NCBI GenBank assembly: GCA_038199755.1
Contig: JBBPYR010000009.1
Span: 1 to 33,507 of the forward strand
Direction of reading: 5' to 3'
Source of the DNA: JBBPYR01 sp038199755
GTDB taxonomy: Bacteria; Chloroflexota; Ktedonobacteria; Ktedonobacterales; Ktedonobacteraceae
DNA: 33,507 nt
In this document: positions 7,959-17,110 of the stretch, piece after piece
Layout: every line of letters starts with the position of its first letter
Numbering within the stretch: the stretch's first letter is position 1
The notes under the pieces: generated by a model
The model's database searches: none
What the model was told of the DNA's origin: nothing
The model's input: the letters and a program-made list of their open reading frames with translations, nothing else
Position numbers and translations under genes: made by a program

Positions 7959-8210
7959 ATGGACATCAATCATCTCCATTGCCTGCTAAGATGTCATTTC
8001 CCTATAGGCCGTCTGGGTAGCGCGTTCATCGTAGGTCGTCAAACACAGCAAGTGAAACACTTGTGGAAAGAGAGTGCGAACACCATGTTCGACTCAGTAG
8101 CTAACGACCAACCTCGTGTGACACATCGCGAAAATAATCAGCATCAAGATGTTCAACAAGTCGGGTGTTCTTTCAGCAAAGGTATTCCACAAGGGTTCCG
8201 ATCCATCTAG
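7959..8210 (+). CDS. Small hypothetical protein or leader-type ORF (83 aa)
   Basis: Not recognised. The case for it is a near-ideal ribosome site, AGAAAGGAG, 6 nt before ATG 7959. The N-terminus is rich in His, Cys and Arg (residues 5-13 read HLHCLLRCH, then RLGSA), faintly like short leader peptides found before sulfur-uptake operons in Actinobacteria. The C-terminal half is polar and Gln/Asn-rich with no motif. No gene on the same strand follows: the next gene converges from 8322. If it is a leader, it may be a relic of a lost operon. It could also be non-coding. Confidence 0.3.
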   Translation: MDINHLHCLLRCHFPIGRLGSAFIVGRQTQQVKHLWKESANTMFDSVANDQPRVTHRENNQHQDVQQVGCSFSKGIPQGFRSI

Positions 8211-8321
8211 AACACGAAGTTCCACTGGAACTGAGGTACAAGATGAGAAGAACTCTTTTTTTTGCGTCTTTCCTCTATTCCATCCCCATCCCACAGTGAT
8301 ACACAACCTCAAAGCTTTTCC

Positions 8322-11300
8322 TCATGCAAAAGATTTCCATACCTGCACCAACCATTGTTGCTCATTCTCCAATAACGCTATAGAGCGTGGCGCATGTGCA
8401 TTCGTTCGCGCATGATTTAACGCCTGCATAGCCTTAGGATAGGGAAGATAGCGGCGTAATAACTGGTGCGCTTCTTGTTCGTTCCACCGCCTCAATCCAT
8501 GTATTGTAAGAGCCAGCATGTACGCCTTGTGGTCAGTGGGTGAACCCAACCAACCTGCTAGCTGTTGGTGCTGCTCCTCTGTTTGCAATGAGGGCAAGTG
8601 CTGTTTCTGCTCTGGAAGAGTCAAGAAAAGCAAGCCTAACAATACCGTGGCATAGCCCGCATCGAGCTCCCATGCCTGCTGTAAGCGTTCCGCTAAAGCG
8701 GGTTCGGCGAATGTGCGAAGGAGTGGTAATGACTGGCCGCTCAAGCTATAAAGATTGAGTAAGAAATGGCAGAGTTGCTCTAACGGCGTCTCTGTCAACA
8801 ACTGAATACTACGCTGTTCATCTAGCAGTTCGCAATATTCCTGTGCCAATTGCTGATCCAGCCAGGCATAGACATTCCACAGGAAATAGCTACAATCAAG
8901 CAAGGGGGTCGTTGTCACCTTTTCTTGCATCGACAACGTTCGCAGTCCCTGTAGAATAGCAGGAAGTGCGCCAGCATCGATGCGCGCCACCGTATGAATG
9001 AGGAGTTGAATGCCACGCAGACCGCTTCGTGCGAGGGCAGCTTGCATGACTTCTGGAATATGCAGTGGCTGCAAAAACTGTCCTACATGGCGAGCGTCGA
9101 GGCTTGCTAGCTCGTGCAACAGGAGCGCGAATGGCTCCAGATCAGTACTGATAATGCGCTCTGTAAGATCTACCGTCAAAAGCAATCTCACGGCAGAGCG
9201 AGCAGGTGCTACGCTTTGCGTTGAAATAGTACGAACGCGATGCAGGTATTTACCGATCTCACTTAGCGGTGAGCGCACCAGCTTTCCTTTCAAGAACGTT
9301 TCCTCAAAGAGGGTAAAGCTTTGCTGCACGACGACATGCCCATAATGATAGCGCAGGAAGGTGCCAACAGCACCAAGCGGCGAGCGGTTATAGATAGCCG
9401 CTAACTCTTGCGACCCGATGCTTTGCAGCAGGGATTGCCAGAAACTGGGTATGACCTTACTGAACTGCGCGATGAGCGCAATCGCAGGCTTTTGTTGTAG
9501 GCACAGCTGAGCAAGGGTGGCAGGCGTCAAACCTTCCATGAAATGTGCAGCGACCAGCGGTGAGATTCTTTGCAGAGAACGCAACAACCAAAAGAGTTGT
9601 TGTGGGCTACTCCTTTTTTGGCGCAAAGCATGTTGAATGATCTGCTCAACATCTAACGCCTCAATAAAGCGTTGCACCTGCACTGCATCATATTGCGCAC
9701 CGCGCATATACTCCACAATTTTACTGATCGTCCCTACGCTTTCATCTGAAATAAGCCGCTCCTGCGTAAATTGTTGTTCAGCCTGTACCTGTAATGGTCC
9801 ATCAGTTAATAAGCGTTGTAGGAGCATGCGTTGTCGATAGCGACAGAGACGGGCATAGACCTCAAGGTAGTTTTTAGGCATCGTCAACAGATAGGTACGT
9901 AAGGCAGCGAACAAGCCATCTTCAATCGCCTTTGGCGTCACCGAGCCGCCATCAGCAAGGGAAGCCTCGAAGATGAGGTGGGCCTCTTCAGGATGAATGG
10001 TGAGGGTATACAGTCGTCCATACAGTTCCTCTCTGCGGTCGGCCAGCAGGTCACTTCTGTCTAAATACTGAATTTCTTGCGGTGGTAACGTTCTGATAAA
10101 ATTGCTGTGTACGGGTATTTCAAACGCACGCAGTGCGCAAAGCAGAGGAAGGGTATGGGTTATAGCAACATGGCCGTTTCCAAGATAGCGTTCATAAATA
10201 CTAGTATAAATATCCTCCTGCCGTACCTTACTGAGAGGCCCACCGCGCTTTTTCCAGGCAGTGAGTCGAAAGTGCGAGGTGATCAGGCTATGTGCATGTT
10301 GTCTCTTAAGGGCTAATAAATCATCATGGCTAGGATCTTCATAAAAGCTAGCATTTTGCAACTTGTAGGCATCAAAATGCTGCTTGATAATCTCCATATA
10401 TGCTCGTTCCGCTTGTAGAAACACCATTTCATCGCGCCACAATTCGAGGTAGCTAAAATACTCCTCCCCATGCTCTGAATCGTCTTGTGAACTCAGCAGA
10501 CGCTTGATTTGCTGAGGTTCTGCCCGTGAAAGCAACAAACATTGTGCCTGTAATGGTGGATTGCTGTTCCATTGATCGCAAAAAGCGATAACTTCCTCTT
10601 CAGCAAGATGGCAGTTATCAAGAATATAAAGAGTGTTTTCACGACGCGGTGCATGCATCACTTCGTACCAGTGTTGACCATCGCCCTTTTCGGCAGTACC
10701 TGCATCTTTATACGCTATACGATAGTGATGCAAACGTTGCAATTCCTTGGCAAAGGCAAGGGCAAACACAGTCTTTCCCGAGGCTGCCAGCCCCACTAAG
10801 ACCGCTCTCCGTTTCGCATGGAGATAGTGCTCCACCTTTTCAGTATAGTCGAGCGAAAGATACACAAGCTTGTTGGCGAAATCGCTTTCTGTGGGGAAAC
10901 GATGTGGTATCTTGCCGCTACCGACAAAATACTCAGTGAAATAGGCCATTGAGTCAGCACTTACACGCGTAATATCTATCGGGACAGCCTCATCAGAAGC
11001 TACTATTCGTGACTGCTGCACATCCTGAATGAGTTTTCGTACGCTTTGAACAATATCGAGAAAGGCATCATCATGGTGGCCCCAACGTGTAACCGCTTTT
11101 GCGTCTTCAGGGAGAGCCTTAAATGAGGCTAACGGTGTATCGCCCCAATCGCAAGGGCGTAAGATGACGGGAATCACGGGTATTCCTGCCGTATGCCGCT
11201 TTTGCAAGGCCAGCCTCATATCGCGGTTGTAGCAATCATCCGAGCTGAGGAAATCGGAACTCACTAGGAGAAGAATAAGGTCCGCAGACGTCATCATGCG

Positions 11301-11480
11301 TGCGATTTCAAGATCGGCCTCGGCACCTGGCAATACCTCCTGGCTATGATGAAACGAGATGATACTCTGCCTGAGTAAGCCACTAAACTGCTTGTATAGC
11401 CCCTGAAAAAGTTCCTCATCCTCTCTCGTCTTGGCATATGAACAGAATATGTTCACCATTTTAGGAGAAACGCCCGTCAT
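8322..11480 (-). CDS. TIR domain-P-loop NTPase (STAND-like) protein with helical C-terminus
   Basis: This 1052-residue protein starts at ATG 11480, preceded by AGAGGAG with 8-nt spacing. A GTG two codons earlier is too close to that site. Residues about 8-150 form a TIR domain of the bacterial TIR_2-like class (NIFCSYAKTREDE, VLPGAEADLEIARMM, VIPVILRPCDWGDTP). Near residue 87, where relatives read CYxxEM with the NADase Glu, this protein reads CYNRDM, an Asp. A linker leads to an ATPase: Walker A GLAASGKT (230-237) and Walker B LYILDN (Asp288). The remaining 700 residues look helical and repeat-like, suited to sensing or oligomerisation. Bacterial TIR-NTPases often act in antiphage defence or cell suicide by NAD depletion. 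That role is inferred, not shown. The gene is monocistronic and lies downstream of the exporter operon on the same strand. Confidence 0.8.
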   Translation of the reverse strand: MTGVSPKMVNIFCSYAKTREDEELFQGLYKQFSGLLRQSIISFHHSQEVLPGAEADLEIARMMTSADLILLLVSSDFLSSDDCYNRDMRLALQKRHTAGIPVIPVILRPCDWGDTPLASFKALPEDAKAVTRWGHHDDAFLDIVQSVRKLIQDVQQSRIVASDEAVPIDITRVSADSMAYFTEYFVGSGKIPHRFPTESDFANKLVYLSLDYTEKVEHYLHAKRRAVLVGLAASGKTVFALAFAKELQRLHHYRIAYKDAGTAEKGDGQHWYEVMHAPRRENTLYILDNCHLAEEEVIAFCDQWNSNPPLQAQCLLLSRAEPQQIKRLLSSQDDSEHGEEYFSYLELWRDEMVFLQAERAYMEIIKQHFDAYKLQNASFYEDPSHDDLLALKRQHAHSLITSHFRLTAWKKRGGPLSKVRQEDIYTSIYERYLGNGHVAITHTLPLLCALRAFEIPVHSNFIRTLPPQEIQYLDRSDLLADRREELYGRLYTLTIHPEEAHLIFEASLADGGSVTPKAIEDGLFAALRTYLLTMPKNYLEVYARLCRYRQRMLLQRLLTDGPLQVQAEQQFTQERLISDESVGTISKIVEYMRGAQYDAVQVQRFIEALDVEQIIQHALRQKRSSPQQLFWLLRSLQRISPLVAAHFMEGLTPATLAQLCLQQKPAIALIAQFSKVIPSFWQSLLQSIGSQELAAIYNRSPLGAVGTFLRYHYGHVVVQQSFTLFEETFLKGKLVRSPLSEIGKYLHRVRTISTQSVAPARSAVRLLLTVDLTERIISTDLEPFALLLHELASLDARHVGQFLQPLHIPEVMQAALARSGLRGIQLLIHTVARIDAGALPAILQGLRTLSMQEKVTTTPLLDCSYFLWNVYAWLDQQLAQEYCELLDEQRSIQLLTETPLEQLCHFLLNLYSLSGQSLPLLRTFAEPALAERLQQAWELDAGYATVLLGLLFLTLPEQKQHLPSLQTEEQHQQLAGWLGSPTDHKAYMLALTIHGLRRWNEQEAHQLLRRYLPYPKAMQALNHARTNAHAPRSIALLENEQQWLVQVWKSFA

Positions 11481-11568
11481 CGTCACGACTCCTCTTATTT
11501 CACCCTATGAGCTAGCCTTAAGTACAGGTAATACATAAATTGTACCATACGCACGTACCTAAAGAAGC

Positions 11569-11616
11569 AACAGAAGACACGCCCCTGAGCAAATGCCCAG
11601 GGGTGTGTCTTCTGTT
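11569..11616. terminator. 19-bp hairpin after the BcrAB-like operon
   Basis: Arms 11569-11587 and 11598-11616 pair along their whole length with a single G-U-type position. It lies 12 nt beyond the permease stop on the minus strand and separates that operon from the TIR gene. A TACAAT-like -10 for the TIR gene lies on the minus strand at 11544-11539, with no clear -35. Confidence 0.7.
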
Positions 11617-11628
11617 ACCTCTCTGTGT

Positions 11629-12552
11629 TTACTCCTTTACATCGCGCTTCCACATCAGAACAATGGCAAGCACGGCAAAGATAACGGCATACACGAGCGA
11701 GACAACCAGCGTGTGTGTGCCATCAACCTGCACAAAAGGTTGTGCGCCAATCGTCAAGACGCGGCCACTCAGTAGCGATGCAGGCATCACATTCAGGTTT
11801 GGCCCCAGCAAGTAGCCAGTCACATTGAGCCAGAAGTCATTATGCGTGAGCCGATTTGCCAGCAGCAGGAAGATGGTCCCGAAGTTGTCGGCGGGAAACC
11901 AAGCAAGTGAGACGCTTAGCGCAAAAGCCAACGAACGCCCCAGCACAGACATCGCGCTTGCCATTAAGATGGTCACACCCATGCTCACTAGGACGGTCAT
12001 CATAAAGACCCTTGTATCAGACCAAAAAGAGGCATCGAGGGCTTTTAGTGAGTCAAAATTGCCCGCGATCAGAAACACCGTTGCATACAGGAAAAGCAAG
12101 CTGATCACTAGCGAAAGGGCAAAAACGATCAAAGCAATAATCGTCACAGCCAGCACCTTCGCCGAGAGCAGTTGGATGCGCCCCACACCTCGTGCCAGCA
12201 GCACGCGAATAGTGCCAAACTGATACTCCATGCCGATGATGCGCGCCGTCAATACCAGCAGGAAAAAGCCGATGAAGATGCGTATAATGTCCAGTGTGCT
12301 CTCCATCCGATTAGAGAAGAACGCACCTGGAGCAGTATTCAGGCTGTCCTTGATGCCGGTGATTGTCAGAGTGAGCACAAACGGGAGGGCAGTCGCACCG
12401 ATCAATAACAGCAGCATAATCCAGGTGGTCCATTGGCGCGAAATTTTGAAAAGTTCGCCGCCCAGAATGCCGGAAAAGCTCGGGGTGGCTTCATGCAGAG
12501 CGATATGCTCATCTGTGACTGGAGTTGGATGCGATGTAACGCTTGTACTCAT
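11629..12552 (-). CDS. ABC-2 type exporter permease (BcrB/NatB-like)
   Basis: This integral membrane subunit has 307 residues and about six hydrophobic helices: roughly 43-65, 89-107, 132-163, 181-203, 206-219 and 281-300. The ABC-2 hallmark EYQFGTIRVLLARGVGR follows the second helix (109-125). The start ATG overlaps the ATPase stop by 4 nt (ATGA), so the two are co-translated. Bacitracin- or lantibiotic-type resistance exporters have this two-gene form, but the substrate cannot be told from sequence. An intact hairpin follows the stop. Confidence 0.85.
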   Translation of the reverse strand: MSTSVTSHPTPVTDEHIALHEATPSFSGILGGELFKISRQWTTWIMLLLLIGATALPFVLTLTITGIKDSLNTAPGAFFSNRMESTLDIIRIFIGFFLLVLTARIIGMEYQFGTIRVLLARGVGRIQLLSAKVLAVTIIALIVFALSLVISLLFLYATVFLIAGNFDSLKALDASFWSDTRVFMMTVLVSMGVTILMASAMSVLGRSLAFALSVSLAWFPADNFGTIFLLLANRLTHNDFWLNVTGYLLGPNLNVMPASLLSGRVLTIGAQPFVQVDGTHTLVVSLVYAVIFAVLAIVLMWKRDVKE

Positions 12553-13523
12553 TGGACCTCTCCTGTGCCAGCATTCGTCAGGCTCAGGAAGACTTGTTCC
12601 AGGTCCTGCGTTGGTTGTGTAATCGTATCGAGAATAAAACCTGCATTGATCAGGGATAGATTGAGGCTGCGTCCACTGCCATCGGGCGAGAGCGTCACAA
12701 TAGTATCGTTCCCGTCCAGACGAGCAGCTCTGCCCCAGGTCTGTTTTTGGATAAACGCGAGTGCTTCCTCGGTTCGTTCCACCTTTACCGCGAACTCGCC
12801 GTGCCCGCTGGTGAGTTCTTCGATGGTCGATTCTTTCACCAGCTTGCCAAGATTGACGATAGCAACACGAGTGCAGATTTGCTGGACTTCGGTGAGGATG
12901 TGACTGGAGATGAACACCGTTTTGCCCTCAGCAGTCAGGCGATGCATAAGATCGCGCATCTCAACAATGCCCGCTGGATCAAGACCATTGGCAGGCTCAT
13001 CGAGCAGCAACACCTCTGGGTCTTGTAAAAGAGCCATCGCCACACCCAGGCGTTGTTTCATGCCCAGTGAGTAGGTGCGTACGCGATCTTTCTGGCGCGA
13101 ACTGAGACTGACGAGTTCCAGTACCGCATCAATGCGCTTCTCTGGCACACCACCGAGCACAGCACCGACAGCACGCAGGTTATCACGCCCCGACATATAC
13201 AGGTAGAGGGCGGGCGTCTCGATTAACGCTCCCACACGCGGCAACACACGATTACGATGGGTAGCGATATCCTGCCCTAAAATTTCGACGCTCCCAGTGG
13301 TGGGAGCAATCAACCCCAACGCCATACGGATAGTAGTTGTCTTTCCCGCTCCATTGGGGCCAAGAAAGCCAAAAATGTCGCCACGATACACGGCAAGATT
13401 CAAATTATCTACCGCTAACCGTTTCCCATAGCGTTTCGCGAGATTATGTGTACGTAATACCACTTCGCCGCTGCGTACCGATGGTGCGTCAACGTCCGAA
13501 ATAGCCAATGTTGTATCTGCCAT
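12549..13523 (-). CDS. ABC exporter ATP-binding protein (BcrA/CcmA-like)
   Basis: This 324-residue ATPase is partnered with the ABC-2 permease downstream. Motifs are complete: Walker A GPNGAGKTT (55-63), signature YSLGMKQRL (151-159), Walker B VLLLDEP (171-177) and switch His209 in FISSHIL. The C-terminal 80 residues resemble the DUF4162-like tail of drug or peptide exporters. The first 20 residues are an unconserved extension, and the ribosome site is weak (GGAAAT), so a GTG near residue 21 is an alternative start. A minus-strand TATAAT at 13574-13569 could be its -10 box. The nearest divergent neighbour is an ECF sigma factor gene, a layout often seen for stress- or antibiotic-induced exporters. 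A regulatory link is only inferred. Confidence 0.9.
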   Translation of the reverse strand: MADTTLAISDVDAPSVRSGEVVLRTHNLAKRYGKRLAVDNLNLAVYRGDIFGFLGPNGAGKTTTIRMALGLIAPTTGSVEILGQDIATHRNRVLPRVGALIETPALYLYMSGRDNLRAVGAVLGGVPEKRIDAVLELVSLSSRQKDRVRTYSLGMKQRLGVAMALLQDPEVLLLDEPANGLDPAGIVEMRDLMHRLTAEGKTVFISSHILTEVQQICTRVAIVNLGKLVKESTIEELTSGHGEFAVKVERTEEALAFIQKQTWGRAARLDGNDTIVTLSPDGSGRSLNLSLINAGFILDTITQPTQDLEQVFLSLTNAGTGEVQ

Positions 13524-13568
13524 ACGATTTCCATTTCTGCATTTTTTGTTGTATCTTCAGTTAATTTC

Positions 13569-13646
13569 ATTATAACCTATCAACAAGACACCGCAGGGCT
13601 TTTTTTTGTGACATTTCTCTACGACGTTGTTATAGTTGATTATAAC
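13569..13646. promoter_or_regulatory. Divergent control region with GTTATA inverted repeat
   Basis: A perfect TATAAT on the minus strand (13574-13569) probably serves the exporter operon. An inverted repeat GTTATA-GTTGAT-TATAAC occupies 13629-13646, and a similar GTTGATAGGTTATAAT reads on the minus strand at 13584-13569. The shared GTTGAT and TTATAA elements could be a regulator or ECF recognition site. Confidence 0.35.
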
Positions 13647-13758
13647 TTGCCCCCTAAATGCCGTGTTAATAAATATATTTTTTACGCTATTATCTAATTC
13701 ATATAAGTCATATATTATGTAACATTTGTCTATAGACACTATTCAAGGACCTATCTTT

Positions 13759-14427
13759 ATGGACCACCGCACAAGCAACGTGCCTGATAAAGGCAATCAC
13801 CATACACCTACTACTGACAACGCCATACAGAGCGACGAAGAACTCGTTGTGCGTTGCAAAAATGAATTTCCGCTTGCCTCACAAAGCTTCGAGGCATTGG
13901 TACAACGCCATTGGAAGCGTGTCTATAGTGTCGTCTATAAGTTCGTCAACAATAGAGAGGACGCGGAAGACATCACCCAAGAAGTATTTATCAAAATATA
14001 TTTCAATCTTCTTTCTTTTCAGCAACGCTCGTCGTTTTCATCCTGGTCCTATCGGATCGCAGTCACCAGCACACTGGATGCACTGGATGATATCAAAAAG
14101 CGTCACCGCACCTTTTCTTCGCTCCAGTTCTCTGATCCTGAAATAGAACGCAACGACTCCACACAACTCCACCTGACCATGATTGGGCCTGAAGAGCACA
14201 TTATTCAGAAAGAACTGCGCGAAACCATTAACACGGTCTTTAAATCGCTTCATAGTGAGAAGGCGCGTATCCTGACCATGCGTGATGTAGAGCAGCTCAG
14301 CTACAACGAAATCGCCACCAAGCTCACGATGAAGCAAAGTACAGTGAAAATGCGCATTCATCGCGCTCGCAGCAACTTTCAGGAAATGTATCGCGGGTAT
14401 GAGGAGAAGAAACAAGAAGAGCTTTAG
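13759..14427 (+). CDS. ECF-type RNA polymerase sigma factor
   Basis: The 222-residue protein starts at ATG 13759, preceded by AAGGA with 9-nt spacing. A TTG 33 nt earlier is a poorer start. Region 2 covers FEALVQRHWKRVYSVVYKFV and the DAEDITQEVFIKIY core-binding helix. Region 4 near the C-terminus has LSYNEIATKLTMKQSTVKMRIHRAR, a helix-turn-helix for the -35 element. There is no anti-sigma gene downstream in the operon. Instead the gene runs head-on into an XRE-NB-ARC-TPR gene with a 4-nt overlap of stop codons. Target promoters are unknown, and the exporter operon behind it is a plausible one. Confidence 0.9.
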   Translation: MDHRTSNVPDKGNHHTPTTDNAIQSDEELVVRCKNEFPLASQSFEALVQRHWKRVYSVVYKFVNNREDAEDITQEVFIKIYFNLLSFQQRSSFSSWSYRIAVTSTLDALDDIKKRHRTFSSLQFSDPEIERNDSTQLHLTMIGPEEHIIQKELRETINTVFKSLHSEKARILTMRDVEQLSYNEIATKLTMKQSTVKMRIHRARSNFQEMYRGYEEKKQEEL

Positions 14428-16649
14428 ATCGGTAATTGTGTGATCTGTTGCTGCACACTGACAGCTTTGGGATGATCGGGTCCGAGAGCTTTTTCCAGGA
14501 TGATGTACGCTTGTTGATACAGCAATTTTGCCTCGCTGAAGCGTTCTTGCAGCAGATAGAGCTTCGCCAAACCGCTTTGGGCATAGGCAACATCAGGGTC
14601 TTCTGGCCCCTGCGTACACTTCCAAAGTGAGATGGCGCGCAGGTACATGTGCTCTGCGTCATGATATTTCCCCTGCTGGCGATAGACCGCGGCCATATTT
14701 AGAATATCAACTCCTACTCGTGGGTGCTCTGCCCCCAGCATCTGCTCATGAAGCGTGAGAGCACGTTGGAAGAACTGCTCAGACAAGTTATAGTTGTCCT
14801 GCTGCCAATATAGATATCCCAGTTCCCCCAGGCTCTCTGCCAGCTTGGAAGGTCCTATCCCCACTATCCCCATCATCTGCTCACGAATAGATAACGCCTG
14901 TTGATAATACTCCTCTGCTAGCGCAAACTGTTTGAGATCAACGTAAATCATACCTAGATTATGAAGGCTTTGGGCAATTTCGGGATGGCTCGGTTCCAAC
15001 AATTTTTTTCGCAGAGCTAACGCACGCTGAAAATAGGTTTCAGCAAGAGTGGGTTTGCCAAGATGAAAATACAGCTCGCCCCAACTGTTCAGCAAGAGTG
15101 CAATTTCAAGCTGTTCTTCTTCATAGCGTTGCTCTAGAATGCTGAGCGCGTGTTGATAGAAGCGTTCAACAGACGTGTAGCGTGCGCGTTGCCGTAAGTA
15201 GCCACCTACTCGATGCAACAATTGTGCGGCTTCACGAAACACCATCTGCCCTTGCTCGATAAGCTCAATCGCGGCAAAAGCCTGTGGGAGCAAGTGCTCA
15301 CACAGCGACCACGTTTCAAATGAGCCATCAGGAAAAACTTTGTTGAGAACACGCACCGTATACTCAGCCCACAGGCGTTGCGTTTCAGTATCACATTGAG
15401 CGCGTAACACCAATTGCACGAGACGATGAATGGAGAGCATATTCGTTTCTGCGTTGCGCCTCACCAATGAGAAGGCTCGCAGGTCTTTGATAGCACGATC
15501 AAATTGTACGGGCTCAGTTGCGAATGAGGGTGAAAGCGGCCCTGGAACCAGGGCAGTAGCGGTAATAACTTCTTGCGGAATAGCGTCAGGAGCGAGGAAA
15601 GCCAGAAAGTGCAAAAGTTCTATAGCAGCGGGGTTGACCCGTTGAATTTTTTCCAGGGCGAGCAACCATGTCGATGCTACTGACGTGGGATGATTGCCGA
15701 TAATTTCTCCGCGTCGTTGAAGAAACACCTCTCGTTGATCCCTGTAAAGACTGAGCCAATGCGCCAAACTGCAAGCCGTCTCCTCAATATAGGCACCAGC
15801 TTGATCGAGTGCCAGGGGCAAACCACCGAGAGTTTGTGAGATTTGTCCGGCGAGCTGAAGTGATTCTTCTACAACGTCTGTTTGCGAAGCATGCAGGGGG
15901 ATAAGCTTGGCACGCCGCAGCAGAAAGAAAGCTCCTTCATCTAGCGTCATCGCCTGCATCTCAATCGCCTGTGCGATGACACCCGTTGCTTGTGAGTGTG
16001 TCGTCAACAAAATGTGTCCACGAGCAGGCGAAGGCAGAAAACCGTCAAGTATGTGCAAATCATCTACATTATCAAAAATCAGGAGCCAGCGTGTCAAAGA
16101 CGAAAACCATTGCTTGACCGCTTGTATAACCTTCTGCTGATCTTGCTCTTGCTGTTCGGGCAAATTGAACAGCGGAGCAAGGGCGGCAAAATCAGCTTCG
16201 AGCACCTCGCGTGAATAGGCCTGCACCCAAACCACAATCTGATATTCGTGGCGATAGCGATAGGCATATTCAAGAGCTGTCTGTGTTTTGCCCACGCCTC
16301 CCAAGCCACTTAACGCTAAAGGTAGCCCTGGCGTAGCTTTGGTGGCGTACATACTGTATAACTGTGCTAAAATGGCTTCGCGTGCAGTGAAAAAGAGATT
16401 CTGGCGATAAGGGACGCTCCAAAAAGGAATATCACCGTTACGCACAATACCTAACGTGCGCGCCTTCTTGCCAAAGAGCACTTCGAGTTGCTGACGATAA
16501 TAGGGTGCGGGCACTGTGATACCACGCTCCCATTTACCAACCATCTTGGTATCCGGCGCACCAATCTGAGCCGCCACATATTCCTGTGTCCAATGCCGCC
16601 GCTCACGCTCATTGCTCAACAACTCATTTGCAAGAGCCTTCTTCGCCAT
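14424..16649 (-). CDS. XRE HTH-NB-ARC-TPR regulatory/STAND protein
   Basis: A 741-residue multidomain protein with an excellent ribosome site (GGAGGGAG). Residues 8-62 are an XRE/Cro-type helix-turn-helix (WTQEYVAAQIG, KWERGITVPAPYYR). Residues about 85-300 are an NB-ARC ATPase with Walker A GLGGVGKT (115-122), Walker B LLIFDNVDD (189-197), the RNBS-like GHILLTTHS and the GLPLA motif (276-280). A winged-helix-like spacer follows. The last 270 residues hold about six 42-residue kinesin-light-chain-type TPRs (SHPEIAQSLHNLG, EHPRVGVDILNMA). Such STAND proteins bind ATP, are held off by the TPR sensor, and here may act on DNA directly through the HTH. The trigger is unknown. Confidence 0.9.
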   Translation of the reverse strand: MAKKALANELLSNERERRHWTQEYVAAQIGAPDTKMVGKWERGITVPAPYYRQQLEVLFGKKARTLGIVRNGDIPFWSVPYRQNLFFTAREAILAQLYSMYATKATPGLPLALSGLGGVGKTQTALEYAYRYRHEYQIVVWVQAYSREVLEADFAALAPLFNLPEQQEQDQQKVIQAVKQWFSSLTRWLLIFDNVDDLHILDGFLPSPARGHILLTTHSQATGVIAQAIEMQAMTLDEGAFFLLRRAKLIPLHASQTDVVEESLQLAGQISQTLGGLPLALDQAGAYIEETACSLAHWLSLYRDQREVFLQRRGEIIGNHPTSVASTWLLALEKIQRVNPAAIELLHFLAFLAPDAIPQEVITATALVPGPLSPSFATEPVQFDRAIKDLRAFSLVRRNAETNMLSIHRLVQLVLRAQCDTETQRLWAEYTVRVLNKVFPDGSFETWSLCEHLLPQAFAAIELIEQGQMVFREAAQLLHRVGGYLRQRARYTSVERFYQHALSILEQRYEEEQLEIALLLNSWGELYFHLGKPTLAETYFQRALALRKKLLEPSHPEIAQSLHNLGMIYVDLKQFALAEEYYQQALSIREQMMGIVGIGPSKLAESLGELGYLYWQQDNYNLSEQFFQRALTLHEQMLGAEHPRVGVDILNMAAVYRQQGKYHDAEHMYLRAISLWKCTQGPEDPDVAYAQSGLAKLYLLQERFSEAKLLYQQAYIILEKALGPDHPKAVSVQQQITQLPI

Positions 16650-16715
16650 TTTCTCCCTCCGCTGATAGTCTCTGTATGTCTTGACTCCTTTTCTGGCTAG
16701 CAGTTCATCCCCCCC

Positions 16716-16744
16716 TTATATAACGCCCCCTTAAGTGATGTAAA
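16716..16744 (-). promoter_or_regulatory. Possible promoter of the XRE-NB-ARC-TPR gene
   Basis: Reading leftward, TTTACA (16744-16739), a 17-nt spacer and ATATAA (16721-16716) lie about 70 nt before the ATG. The spacer is unusually G-rich. Confidence 0.4.
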
Positions 16745-17110
16745 GCGATGGAGCTATATGTATGCACATAAAGACGATAAGCTCGGCAAAAAGTCACTCT
16801 CTATAAAATATAATCCATAGATGCAAGCACGCTAGACACATAGCACCGAGTAATCATAAAGCAAACAATGTTGTAGGGTCAAAAACGCTGTACGCTTTAT
16901 CATTTGCTGTGATACTACGTCTATATATAAAAGGGGGGAATTGTATAGGAATTACAACAAAATGTGGGCTTTTAGCGTTACGTGTATATGTAAAAATAAA
17001 GGGGATATATGACCTACTTCATTTGTATAGGATGTCGCTGTAGTAATTCTTCTTTTATGAAGCTCGGCTTTACTACCTGAAACGCGCCTCTGATTAAAGG
17101 AGAGCAAATT
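16745..17110. other. AT-rich intergenic region with repeated TTGTATAGGA
   Basis: No gene seen. The decamer TTGTATAGGA occurs at 16941-16950 and again at 17023-17032, 82 nt apart. The first copy is part of an inverted repeat TTGTA-N7-TACAA (16941-16957). Both are upstream of the second ECF gene and could be operator or alternative-sigma promoter elements. Confidence 0.3.
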
